In this document: positions 22,088 to 33,011 of the stretch, piece after piece
How positions within the stretch are numbered: position 1 is the stretch's first letter
How the letters are laid out: every line of letters begins with the position of its first letter
NCBI RefSeq assembly: GCF_963583255.1
Contig: NC_084819.1
Location: 8,326,001 to 8,390,000 of the forward strand
Reading direction: 5' to 3'
Length of the DNA: 64,000 nt
Origin: Pyrus communis
Taxonomy: Eukaryota; Streptophyta; Magnoliopsida; Rosales; Rosaceae
Position numbers and translations under genes: made by a program
The notes under the pieces: model-generated
The model's input: only the letters and a program-made list of their open reading frames with translations
What the model was told of the DNA's origin: nothing
Databases searched by the model: none

Positions 22088-22501
22088 CTAGTTCATGACA
22101 GTATGTGATTCAATTGTCCTTATGTATGTATAATACAATCCACTCGACAAACCACGCAACTTCTCCAATATACGCTTCTGGGTATCATTGGAGGTAATGC
22201 ATAAATACTCAACATTTTCTGCACTTTTCGTTTCAATGTGGTATCCATTTAAGCGTATATCTTTGAAACTCAACAAATTTTGAGTAGATCGAGTAGCATA
22301 CAATGCATTCTGTATAGACAATATTGTTCCATTTGGTAACATAATCTGGGATTTCCCTAAGCCTTCAATTACATCTGAAGGTCCTGATATTGTTGTTACC
22401 CCTACTCTTGTAAGTATTAAGCTTGAGAAATACTTTCGATCACGAAGTATTGTATGTGTGGTTGCGCTGTCTGCAAGACAAATATCTTCGCCATTTCTCA
22501 T
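22088..22501 (-). pseudogene. Copia protease region of element B
   Basis: Minus-strand frame with CLADSATTHTIL near its start, the copia aspartic-protease active-site block (usually D-S-G/A-A/C-T). It continues with VIEGLGKSQIMLPNGT and LYATRSTQNLLSFKDIRLNG, the conserved copia sequence between protease and the integrase zinc domain. The protease would cleave the polyprotein in the virus-like particle. It is separated from gag by stops between 22501 and 22647. Confidence 0.82.
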
Positions 22502-22646
22502 ACTCTAAGAATAACCACAGTTTTTATCCATGCTTTCTGAGTAAATGGAATCACAGTTAACAAACAATTTATAACAGGAAATGCCACTTTTATTGAATTG
22601 AAATGCTAGTTTTCAGCATAATAAAAGTACATCAAACATAAATGAT

Positions 22647-23684
22647 TTAGTCGAACCGGTATACTTCATTCCCCATTTCCACAATAAAGTCTGAACCATT
22701 TAGGTGGGTTGTGTTTAACTGGCCCGATAAGTCAAACACTGGATCAGGTATATCCATTGGTCTAGCCTGGTCAAGAAAATTGGTCTCGACACCCTTCTCC
22801 TTGAAAGAGGCTTGATACAGATCCACCAAATGTTTTGGGGTACGACAAGTATACGCCCAATGCCCATTGCCACCACACCTATGGCAGGCTCCTTCAGAGT
22901 TCCTGGGAGCATTATTCATATGAGCTTTGCCTTTGTGGCGATTCCCATTTTTGAAGCTCAGGCCTAAATTATGCCTCGGAACCTGGTTATGAAACTGAAC
23001 TCCATGGTTCTTGCCTTTCCTATTCCACCGACCTCGCTTATGGCCACATCCTCGTTTATGATTATCACCACCAGAGGATATGGCGTTCACTTCTGGGAAT
23101 GGTGCAGATCCAGTAGGTCGAGAATGATGGTTTTTCATCAGGAGCTCATTGTTCTGTTCAACTACTAAGAGCACAAATATCAGCTGGTTGTACTCAGTGT
23201 AGCCTCGCGCTCTATAATACTGCTGCAGGAGCACGTTGGAGGCATGAAATGTGTTGAGAGTCTTTTCCAGCATATGTTCCTCAGTAATAGTATCCCCACA
23301 GAGCTTCATCTGAGAGGTAATTCTGAAGAACGCAGAATTGTACTCTACCACTGACTTGAAGTCTTGGATCCTCAGATGAGTCCACCCATAGTGAGCCCTT
23401 GGAAGAATAACCGTTGTCTGGTGATTGTATCTGTTTCTCAAGGCATTCCAGAGAGCTAACGGATCTTCAGCCGTTAAGTACTCGCTTTTTAGCAACTCAT
23501 CAAGATGGCGACGAATGAAAATCATGGCCTTTGCCCGATCTTGAGAAGATGAGCTGTTCTCTTCCCTGATGGTATCTCCAAGATTGCCTGCTTCCAGATG
23601 GATCTTGGTATCCAGTATCCAGGTCAGGTAATTCTTCCCGGTAATATCCAAGGCAGCAAATTCAAGCTTCACCAAGTTTGTCAT
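22647..23684 (-). CDS. Copia gag of element B (345 aa frame)
   Basis: Open minus-strand frame. Residues ~1-180 are the copia gag (UBN2-like) domain: LDITGKNYLTWILDTKIHL, then DPLALWNALRNRYNHQ, and MLEKTLNTFHASNVLLQQ. The middle is basic and Gly/Asn/His-rich (RNA binding). A zinc knuckle CHRCGGNGHWAYTC of the CX2CX4HX4C type follows near residue 270. Gag forms the particle and packages element RNA. The frame appears full length for copia gag, with pol expected in the same frame but cut off by stops. It lies about 750 bases downstream of the 5' LTR. Confidence 0.85.
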   Translation of the reverse strand: MTNLVKLEFAALDITGKNYLTWILDTKIHLEAGNLGDTIREENSSSSQDRAKAMIFIRRHLDELLKSEYLTAEDPLALWNALRNRYNHQTTVILPRAHYGWTHLRIQDFKSVVEYNSAFFRITSQMKLCGDTITEEHMLEKTLNTFHASNVLLQQYYRARGYTEYNQLIFVLLVVEQNNELLMKNHHSRPTGSAPFPEVNAISSGGDNHKRGCGHKRGRWNRKGKNHGVQFHNQVPRHNLGLSFKNGNRHKGKAHMNNAPRNSEGACHRCGGNGHWAYTCRTPKHLVDLYQASFKEKGVETNFLDQARPMDIPDPVFDLSGQLNTTHLNGSDFIVEMGNEVYRFD

Positions 23685-23854
23685 TTTCTTTTCTGAAAGA
23701 AAATGAGATGTGTAAGAACTTGCAATAATATGTATTCCTGGAGGAATATAATGTTAGAACTTCTGGTTCTTATAAATTTTTCATTTTGATCTTCAGGCCA
23801 AAATGATAAGCATTTGAAACTTCTGGCTCAAGATTTTCAGGGTGAATGAGGAGG

Positions 23855-24185
23855 GTGATTGTACCGCACCATTCTCATTGAAATAATGTAACATAGAATG
23901 GGCAATTATTCCGCACCACTCAAGTAGCAGGAAAATTTAAATACACAAAGCAGGGTAGGCGATTATACTGCACCACCTAAAATTGTAATGAAATTAAATA
24001 GCAGGCAAATTTTAATATGCAGGGTAGGGTGGGCGATTATACCGCTCCACCTAAAATTTGCAATAAAATTAAATTTGCAATCCAAGATAGGCGATGATAC
24101 CGCACCGTCTTAGATCGCAGTAAGAATAAATTTGCAGTTCAAGATGGACGATTGTACCGCACCATCTTGAATTGCAGTAAAATTA
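23855..24185 (-). repeat. Degenerate minisatellite in the leader of element B
   Basis: About five units of 60-75 bases, each with a GGNNGATNNTACCGCACCA core (near 23864, 23909, 23965, 24028, 24090 and 24147), separated by AT-rich spacers with AAATTTGCA or similar. It lies between the 5' LTR and gag, in the RNA leader. Confidence 0.75.
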
Positions 24186-24433
24186 ACATAAATAAACACT
24201 GGGTTAGTAATCAATATCCAAACCAAACAAGAAATCAAAGATGTATGTAACCATTAGGTTGAGAACTAAGAGCAGGCATGAAGCAAACAGTTCGTCACGA
24301 GGGTATACCGCGCAGTTGAGGCAGAGGAAGAAGATGAACAGTAAAAACCTTAGAGGAAACATTTTTTTTCTTTCTTTCGTTCGGCGAAGAGAGATGAGAA
24401 AATAATTATATTTAGAGACTCGTGCTGATAACG

Positions 24434-24788
24434 TGTTATAAATAGGTCAAAGTTAGAGAGATAACCTTTTAGTGAATGGAGTAAGTCAGGTTAAAATGTC
24501 ACACTGAAACTATAGCACAAAAGGATAACAAATAAAAGACGGAGGAATAGATGATGTTATTGATCTTTTCTCTTGTTCTCTTCTACTATATTGATTGATA
24601 GCAGTCGGAGTGCTTTATTTATAGAGCAACTCCGTATTATTACATTTTGAATATTTACACCACACCTTTGACAAATGATCTTCACATATCAATATTCTGC
24701 CAAGGTTTTCAATGTTGTGACAAGGTTTTCAATACTGTGGCAAGGATTTCAATACGGTGGTATTCATTACCCACTAGTATTTTCAACA
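24434..24788 (-). repeat. 5' LTR of element B
   Basis: 355 bp, about 97 percent identical to the left copy by eye. On the minus strand the sequence just inside is CGTTATCAGCACGAG, the expected primer-binding position. Target duplication CACTT follows at 24789-24793. Confidence 0.9.
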
Positions 24789-24793
24789 CACTT

Positions 24794-25881
24794 CAGATAA
24801 ATGTGTGTACTGTTTTCTCTATATTTGTTGAATATATATCCATGCCAACAAATTATGATATCGGATAACAGTTTAAAGAGACCACATTTTCTGCAATTTG
24901 CTTGTAACTTGAGTGGTAAAACATTTTACCTTCAAGAGAAACTTACTTGCCACAATTTCATATTTATTTTTCTCATTGATCTTTTTTAATTTGGTTGGCA
25001 TTTCTATTTATCTATTTACGTGAGATGCAACTTATGACGCAAGGTGTACAACGAGAATAGGAGTTGGTCTTGTGTGCGACCAACTGCAGCATTCGACCTT
25101 CTCCATGTAATCGGTGACGCTATATGATTAACATCTTTTGAATAACTAGGGCAATTTTTTAGCAAGTGTTAAGCATTTCAATGGACTGACGACGTCATTC
25201 ATTAATTTAAAGAGAGAATTTATTCTGAGTTAGTGGTGTTAGCTGCGCGATCTACATGGTCCACAGGTATGGACAATATATTTTCTAGGCATGATGAAGT
25301 TATTTTCACTTTCACCTTCACAGCCACACCAAGAATTTCACTCTTATTTGTCCAAAATCAAAAGAAATTTAACTTCTGTCTGTCCAATTTAAAAAAAGTA
25401 AATAAAACTAAACTAGTAACTTCATAAACCATCCGAGAATCTGAGATACAGCCCACGGACTAATTCTTGGTATTTTCACTATTTTCTTATTGTTCTTTTC
25501 TCCAACTTTTGTTTTGTAATCACTTGGCACTTCTTACTAGCATCATTAGATGCCAAACATAGCGTGCATAAAACTTCTTGTAATTGCTCATTAAATTAAA
25601 TGAATTAAAAAATTAATTAATTAATAGATAGTAGATTCATTACACCTTCCCATACAACTTGGAAATGTGCTCCCACGCTCCTTGCCTCCCGATAGACAAA
25701 CAAAATTGATTTGCAGTTTAGTAGATACTAATTAAGTTGCACATAAAGATGATATCCATTGCAGTCCACTTTTGGAAAGTTCAAATATAATCCTAGATGT
25801 AAAGGAAAAGAAAAGGGTAATTTACAAGTTGACCTATTTAAATCCCTTCGTGCTTTTTGTTTTTTGTTTTTTTTTTGGGAT
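24794..25881. other. Intergenic, AT-rich, nothing recognised
   Basis: Short random frames only. It is flanked by the right end of element B and a MITE. No conserved protein, RNA gene or LTR was seen. Confidence 0.4.
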
Positions 25882-26029
25882 GGTAAAGTGCTATTCACAT
25901 ACCTATTTTTACCTCTCACACACCCTTGTTAACTTTTAGCCATTAATCTTCTTCAATTCATTCGATCTGACGGCCCAAAACCGAGAGAGGTGTGTGAGAA
26001 GTAAAAATGAGTGTGTTGATAGCACTACC
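25882..26029. repeat. MITE (family 1, copy 1)
   Basis: Terminal inverted repeats: GGTAAAGTGCTATTCACATA at the left against the reverse complement GGTAGTGCTATCAACACACT at the right, ~148 bp in all. The interior (CTTCAATTCATTCGATCTGA) is shared with the copy at 54455-54602, which defines a family. No ORF. No target duplication was found for this copy. Confidence 0.75.
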
Positions 26030-26130
26030 TTTTTTTTATCTGACCACCACATAAAGTTCATTTTATGTTTTCTTGTGAGTCACTAGTACTACATTTAATA
26101 GTATATTCACTGGTAAATAAGAGGTCTTAA

Positions 26131-26490
26131 CACATTGTTTGGATGAAGAAATTTAAGATTACTAAGAAATTTTAAAATGACGGAAATCAAAAGGATGGGA
26201 TTTATTTTCTAAAATTTGTGAATTTTCTTGTTTGGTTAACTTAAAAGAATAATGGAATTGAATACAGGATTTCTTCTTTTTAAATTGTTAACCATAAAAA
26301 TTGGAAAATGACACATATTTACATAGAATTTAAACTTGGGAATTGGAGGTCCCAAATTCTAAGTTTTTTTTCACATATAAATTTTAAATTTCGATGTTTA
26401 TGAATCCAAAAGGGAATTGGTGCATGTTAATTTATAAATTCTGACTTTTATCCAAATTTCAAGGTTATTTCCTTCATCCAAACATAGTGT
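26131..26490. repeat. MITE-like inverted repeat
   Basis: The left end CACATTGTTTGGATGAAG matches the reverse complement of the right end CTTCATCCAAACATAGTG. An internal CTTGGGAATT...AATTCTAAG partial palindrome lies near 26335-26363. AT-rich, no ORF. Confidence 0.6.
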
Positions 26491-27228
26491 AAGTTTGACT
26501 CTTATAAAAGACAAATTTTTATACCATATTAGCTCAATCCTCACTCAATATCGTTGTATGAAAATAATTGCCTCCTCTGAATGTTTGGTTAAAATTTAAA
26601 GTCCAAGCATATGACAAACGTATAACCAAGCCCCTTTATGGGGGAGGGATCCCCATTTTTGGAAGAAAAAAAATAGGGATTAGTTAGGGAGCTCACTTCA
26701 CATTGAACTTCAACGATTTGAAACGTCTATGTTGTAAATCTCGATTCATATATCATCCTTGCAAAAATTCAATTCAATTTAAAATCATTTGCTGACACAC
26801 CCCGACCGAGATCAGGGCGTGCTGGCCGTCACACGGAGGTGACGTAACCATGTGCACGTGCGGAAGCTAATAAGATAGTAATATAAAAGTACGAATAATT
26901 AAAAACTAGCATACAGAGTACTAAAACAAGTGCTAGCGTAAGTGAGACACAAGTTCAGAGCAAGTCTACAACAGTCCAAAAGAAAAGATGCGACAATAGT
27001 ACACCCGAAGGTGACCCTACGCTGGTGAGTATCTGTCAGAAAAACCGAGAGAACCCTCTGGGAAACCACCGAAACTGCTAAGCAACTAGAACCTGGAGGG
27101 GCGCAAAACAAAAGCGTGAGTGGGCAAAAACAAATCTTTTCTAAAACCATTTAGTAAAATACATTCTAACCCCTCGCCGTAAAACCTGTATACTTCCCAG
27201 AAAACAAACATATATACATATGTATAGA

Positions 27229-27300
27229 TATGCCAGTCATGCTCAAAGATATGCCAATCATGCTCAAGAATATGCCAATCATGCTCAAGAATATGCCATG
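27229..27300 (-). repeat. 22-base tandem repeats in the LTR of element D
   Basis: Four units of AGATATGCCAATCATGCTCA type, with GAATATG variants, in direct tandem. The same array is in the right LTR at about 34510-34581, so it was present in the parent element. Confidence 0.8.
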
Positions 27301-28215
27301 CAGGAATCTCATAAAGAAATGCAAGTGCTCAGGTGTAAATCATATAACTAACATATAATCTGGCAGTCGGAGTCACCTAACGTGACCTGTACGGCTGCAT
27401 ATAGAGCTCAAATCTCAAACTCAATAACTGAACCTGCCCACGAGTCGGAACCACCTAAAGTGGTATGTACGACAGGCCTGGGTGTAATACATATGTACGC
27501 TCTAGTGCTACGATCACGTGAAGGCTGTGCGAATAATCGCGGGTCACCTACGAGTCGGAACCACCTAATGTGGTCTGTACGACAGGACTGTGCACCTAAC
27601 TTGGATCCAAGCTGAGCGTGTGGTGCGGGAGGTGAACATCACGTGAAGGACTGTGCCCTACTCTGGGCGGGAGCACTAACACCGGGGGTGCAGGTTATGA
27701 GCTCTCTAAGCCTCTCAAACCACTACTGAAATATAAACGTGAATATCGCTTACCTAGCACTTACCTGTGCGTCCACAGCACCAAATATGCATATGTATAT
27801 GTATGTCACTACTAGTGCATGCAATGATGCATAAACGATAATAATATGGTGCATGGCATAAAACAAATAACTCTTTTTAATCCATTTCTGGGAATATAAA
27901 TGTATATAGGTATATACGGAAAACCAAAAGCCCACTCACTGATAAGTGGAAGGGTCGTAGCCCCCCTGCCTCGAGTGACCACGCTCGTCCTCGGGGTACG
28001 TATCACCTATACACGAAATAACTACAAAAACGTAATTTAAAAGCACATAACCAACTTCTCGTAATAACTTCTCATACATTGCTCAAATTGGACAAATGAA
28101 TATACCAGCGTGCTCTACACAACCTCAGGATCACAACCATATTTTTAGAAAAAAATTTCACCGCCGCACGCGTCCCCACGCACCGGCCACGCGCAGGCAC
28201 GTGCCTGCCACGCTG

Positions 28216-28311
28216 ACGGCGTCAACTGACGCCGTGAGGAATATTCCGTTAGTTCTAACGAATTCCGTCAACGGCGTCAGGAATATTCCGTCAGATTTGA
28301 CGGAATATTCC
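28216..28311 (-). repeat. Palindrome cluster in the LTR of element D
   Basis: Two perfect inverted repeats. ACGGCGTCA / TGACGCCGT has a 2-base loop (28216-28235). GGAATATTCCGTCA / TGACGGAATATTCC has 14-base arms and a 4-base loop (28280-28311). Both arms of the second are intact in the right LTR (35551-35582). The related solo LTR has a different sequence that still pairs perfectly (50097-50125). Confidence 0.85.
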
Positions 28312-29015
28312 GTCACCTTCTCCAGCGAGCCTCAGGCGACGTCGCCAGCGCCGGAAACTGGAAAAATTTTCTAACTTCGTTTTCTCTCTCGTTTCTCAAC
28401 CATTTTCCACGTTTCTTGAACCAAAATGAAGCCCTAGACTAGTAGAACAACGTTATACAAGTTTCAAGGGCTAAAAATCACTAGATCATACCTGTCCACA
28501 CAAACCAAAACCGGCCAACTTCGAACCAGGCTATCCCGACGTCCAAATTCGTCCAACGAAGTACTCCGAGGCTCCTTGGGACACCACCAAGCTACCTACG
28601 AGCTTAAAAATCCCAAAAACGTGCTACAATAAGTTTGCATGAATAGTACTCAAATCGGAGCTTGTGAAATCAACGTGAAAACGTCGAAGTTCTTACCTGA
28701 AAATGGTATGATCGTGCTCCTCTCAACCTCACGAGTTCGACAGTGTCCTTGGTTCCCTCGATCTGCTAAGGTTTGAGTGAGTTGTGTGTGTGTCCGTACG
28801 TTTATGGTAAATGGGAAGAAGAAGAAAGAAGGGAGCTCGGGAGAGAGAGACAGGGAAAGAGACAGAGAGAGACAGTGAAGGTGAGAGTGTGTGTGTGTGT
28901 GCCCCAGCACCTACCAACACCACACCAAGCAACCAAAAACATGACGAAAACGAACTAGGGGCAAAGTTGTAATTTCACACATACGTTAACATGAATTTTG
29001 GGACGGGATGTCACA

Positions 29016-29032
29016 ACCTACCCATCTTAATA
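29016..29032 (-). other. Polypurine tract of element D
   Basis: AAGATGGGTAGGTTG on the minus strand directly before the 3' LTR. Next to it is the imperfect palindrome GAATTTCGTCCCGAAATTC. Confidence 0.65.
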
Positions 29033-29072
29033 GAATTTCGTCCCGAAATTCAAAAGAACCAAGTAACAACCC

Positions 29073-29549
29073 CTAGTGGTCAAAGAACAATCGAGGATAC
29101 AAATCTCTCATCCGATCTTCTGTCTCCCACATAGCTTCCTTGACTGAATGATTCCTCCACAAAACCTTCACTAAGTTCACCGTCTTGTTCCTCAGAACCT
29201 TCTCCTTCCAATCGATGATCGTCACCAGTTCCTCGTCATACGTCAAATCTGGATTAATCTCCAACGGTTGAGGAGGTATCACGTGAGATGGATCAGCAAC
29301 ATAATGTCGGAGCATAGACACGTGAAAAATGTTATGCACTCTAGCCAACTCCGGAGGCAACTCCAACCTGTAAGCTACCTCACCAACTCGTTCTGTGACC
29401 ATGTATGGTCCGATGTACCTGGGACTCAACTTTCCCTTCTTTCCAAACCGCACGACACCTCTCCACGGTGAAAGCTTCAGAAATACCCAATCTCCGACCT
29501 CACACACTCTGTTCGTAGCATGCCGATCCGCTAAACTCTTCTGCCTGTC
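29073..29549 (-). pseudogene. C-terminal end of element D polyprotein with chromodomain-like block
   Basis: In frame with the upstream pol after a TAG codon (29550-29552). It encodes the integrase C-terminal GPY/F part (GDWVFLKLSP, then KLSPRYIGPYMVTERVGEVAYRLELP), the HNIFHVSMLRHYV block, and a chromodomain-like end (VLRNKTVNLVKVLWRNHS and MWETEDRM). Chromodomains in this clade steer integration to chromatin; the aromatic cage residues of classical chromodomains are not obvious here. Ends at a natural stop about 60 bases from the polypurine tract. Confidence 0.88.
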
Positions 29550-32500
29550 CTAAGCTGCTTTCAGGTTAGACTTAATTACCTGAACATTCTGAGTAGTCTC
29601 CTCGACAATCTCCGGGCCCACTAAAACTCTCTCGCCAACCTCTGACCAACACAACGGTGTGCGACAAGATTTACCATACAAGGCCTCAAATGGCGTCATG
29701 CCAATGCTCGAATGAAAATTGTTGTTGTAAGCAAATTCCATCAAATCTAACCGCTGGTGCCAAGCATCACCGAACTGTAACACCGAAGCTCGCAGCATAT
29801 CCTCCAAGGTCTGAATAGTTCTCTCTGACTGTCCGTCTGTCTGTGGATGATACGCCGTACTGTAAAGTAGTCTCGTGCCCAAAGCTTCCTGAAAAGCCAC
29901 CCAAAACTTCGATGTAAATCGTGGATCACGATCCGAGACAATACTTACTGGGACACCATGATACTTCACAACCTTCGAGATAAACAACTCCGCTAACTGG
30001 CCCAAAGAATACTTCTCTCTCACTGGAATAAAATGTGCCGATTTAGTGAGCCGATCAACAATCACCCAAATGTCGTCAAAGCCATTATGTGTACACGGGA
30101 GCTTGTACACAAAATCCATAGTGATATTTTCCCATTTCCACTTGGGAACGGGAAGCGGCTGCAACAACCCAAACGGTTTCTTCCTTTCTGCTTTAACCTG
30201 CTGACAAACAGCACACCTGCTCACATACTCGGCTATCTCCCTCTTCTTACCCGGCCAATAATAAAATGGTCGAATGGTATGATACATTTTAGTAGCTCTT
30301 GGATGCATGGCGTAAGCTGAGATATGTGCTTCATCGAGAATTTCTTTCTTTAAATCCACATTATTAGGCACGAACATTCTACCCTCTAGCATCAACATGC
30401 CATCCGAATCACGAACTCTGAGGTCTCGCCTCCTTCCTTGATCTCGAGCTTGAATTAGTTCTTGAGTCTCTCTATCCGCTACTTGAGCTTCAAGCACTCG
30501 ATCAACAAGAATTGGTCTAACTTGGAAATTAGCAAGTAACGCCACTTCTCGATCTTCTGCTTCTAACTTCACTCCCGTGGCATGCAAGTCCACCAAAAGA
30601 GGAACATGACTCGCATACAACGCATTAATACGGCCCTGTGACTTCCTGCTAAGTGCATCAACCACTACGTTCGCACGACCAGGGTGATAATCAATCATGC
30701 AATCGTAATCGCTGAGCAACTCCAACCACCTCTGTTGACGAAGATTAAGTTCCTTCTGAGTAAAGAGATACTGAAGACTCTTGTGATCTGTAAAGATCCT
30801 ACACTTCTCTCCGTAAAGATAGTGTTTCCACAACTTCAACGCAAAGATGATAGCGGCCAACTCCAAATCATGTGTAGGGTAATCCAACTCATGGGGTTTC
30901 AATTGCCGCGAAGCATAAGCAATCACCCTACCATGCTGCATCAATACACATCCCAGACCATTCAAGGAAGCATCGCTATAAACCTCGAAATCACCACTAT
31001 CGTCCGGGAGTGCCAACACAGGTGCATGAGTGAGACAATGTTTCAACTGCTGGAAACTCTGCTCACACTTATCGTCCCACTCAAATTTAACATCCTTCTT
31101 CATTAACCTCGTCAGTGGCAAGGCAATCACCGAAAAATCCTTAACGAATCTCCGATAATACCCCGCCAAACCAAGGAAACTTCTCACCTCGATGACGGTT
31201 CGTGGTTGCTCCCAACTCTCCACAGCTGCAACCTTCTGAGGGTCCACCAAAATACCCTGAGCAGAAATGATGTGCCCCAAAAACGCAACTTGATCTAACC
31301 AGAACTGGCACTTGCTAAACTTAGCATACAATTGGTGTTCCTTCAACCTCTTCAACACCAAAGTGAGATGTCGAACATGCTCCGCATTGGACTTAGAATA
31401 CACCAGAATATCGTCGATGAAGACAATAACAAATCTATCCAAGTAAGGCTGGAACACCCAATTCATTAAATCCATGAAAGCAGCTGGTGCATTCGTCAAC
31501 CCAAATGGCATAACCAGAAACTCGTAATGACCATAACGAGTCCTGAACGCCGTCTTAGGGACGTCATCCCTACTAATCTTCAGCTGATAGTACCCAGACC
31601 TCAAGTCTATCTTAGAGAAAACGCAAGCACCTCGAAGTTGATCAAACAAATCATCGATACAAGGCAACAGATAACGGTTTTTAATCGTCACCCGATTCAA
31701 TTGCCTGTAGTCAATACATAGCCTCAAAGTTCCGTCTTTCTTCCTCACAAACAATACTGGAGCGCCCCAAGGCGAAGTACTAGGCTGAATAAACCCCTTA
31801 TCCACCAATTCCTGCAACTGAACTTTCAATTCCCTTAACTCAGCGGGAGCCATACGATAAGGAGTCAAAGAAATAGGATTAGTACCTGGAAGCAACTCAA
31901 TAGTGAACTCCACGTCTCGATCTGGGGGTAAACCAGGTAAATCCTCGGGAAAAACATAAGGGAAGTGAGTCAAAGAAATAGGATTAGTACCTGGAAGCAA
32001 CTCAATAGTGAACTCCACGTCTCGATCTGGGGGTAAACCAGGTAAATCCTCGGGAAAAACATAAGGGAAGTGTCTGACCACTCTCACATCCTCCACTCTG
32101 CTAGGAACAGCCTCATCTAACACCACATGAGCTAGGTACCCCTGACAACCTTTAGACAACAACCTTTTCGCTCGCAAAACCGAAATAACGCCATGTCTCA
32201 CCCTACTCTGCTCACCCACAAAAGTAACCATAGGTAGTCCAGGACGGTGAAACGTAACTACTTTCCCGTAACAATCAATATTGGCACGATAGAAGTGCAA
32301 CCAATCCGTGCCCAGAATCACATCAAAGTCAACAATATCTAACGGGATAAGATCAGCTGACAAAACAACACCCTCAACTATCACTGGACATCCTGGGTAC
32401 ACACAATCTACAACACATCTCTCTCCTCTAGGCATAACGAACTCTAAATCGTACCCTAGAGGTGTGGGGCGAGGTTGCGTCACTTGAACAAATGTATGAG

Positions 32501-33011
32501 AAATCACAGAATGTGTAGCTCCACAATCAATTAAGACTCTAGCAAAATAACCAAGAATGTTTAACGTACCCATAATCAGATCTGGGTTGTTCTGAGCATC
32601 CTGTAGGGAAATATTATGAAGACGCCCATGGCCCTGCTGTCGTCCGCCACGACCTCTGCTCGCTTGAACACCGCGACCCTGAGCACCACGCCCCTGACTG
32701 GGCTGACCCGACTGTCTCGAAGACCCTGCACTACTAGTGGCAATTTCACCCTGTTGATACTGTCCTCCCTGATACCACTGAGAACCACCTGCTGGAGCTG
32801 GAGGATACGGCATATAGCTGCTAGGATACGGGGGATAGCCACCCTGGGAATACGGGTCCTGGGGATACTGATACTGTCCCGGGGCATAAGGAACAGCATC
32901 ACCCTGGTAGTGGTAGGCACCACCTCTACCTTCCTGGCCATAACTACTCGGACCCTGAATCTGCTGAATCGGTGCAAGTGGTGGCATAAAGGTCTGCTGC
33001 GGCTTCTGCTG
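29550..33011 (-). pseudogene. pol of element D: protease, RT, RNase H, integrase
   Basis: Long open frame (1145 aa from the first Met). After a Pro/Gln/Tyr-rich gag tail come the protease ([13 protein letters not shown], where DSGAT is usual), RT ([19 protein letters not shown]; catalytic FIDD in [13 protein letters not shown]), RNase H ([28 protein letters not shown]), integrase zinc finger (HISAYAMH...CAVC) and integrase core ([34 protein letters not shown] with catalytic Asp, Asp, Glu all present). A 35-residue in-frame duplication lies between protease and RT. Bounded by in-frame TAG codons at 33012-33014 and 29550-29552; otherwise intact. Confidence 0.93.
31862..32071 (-). repeat. 105-base in-frame tandem duplication in pol of element D
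   Basis: Bases 31862-31966 and 31967-32071 look identical. The duplicated peptide starts [16 protein letters not shown] and covers the segment just before RT. The length is a multiple of three, so the frame is kept. Perfect identity suggests a recent event. Confidence 0.92.

Larger units (their letters stand above)
9321..24788 (-). mobile_element. Element B: Ty1/copia LTR retrotransposon, split by element C
   Basis: Two ~355-bp LTRs (TGTTATAAATAGG...TTTTCAACA on the plus strand) differ at about ten positions, and the 5-bp target duplication CACTT flanks them at 9316-9320 and 24789-24793. On the minus strand the order is 5' LTR, repeat-rich leader, gag, protease, integrase, reverse transcriptase, RNase H, polypurine tract and 3' LTR. 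Integrase before RT is diagnostic of Ty1/copia. The RT region is interrupted by element C; without C and one copy of its target duplication, B would be about 6.5 kb. Pol also has stops and frameshifts, so B is inactive. Confidence 0.93.
26793..29015 (-). repeat. 3' LTR of element D
   Basis: 2223 bp. It is highly similar to the right copy, which lacks short stretches present here (near 28170-28190 and in the GA/GT-rich part near 28850-28900). It contains 22-base tandem repeats and a cluster of perfect palindromes. Confidence 0.93.

Noticed and set aside
23855..24185. CRISPR-like regularly spaced repeats
   Set aside because: Units are degenerate, spacers resemble each other, and the array is in a plant retroelement leader.
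27382..27615. 77-aa ORF repeated at 34663-34896
   Set aside because: It lies in the LTRs of element D; duplication reflects LTR identity, not a gene family.
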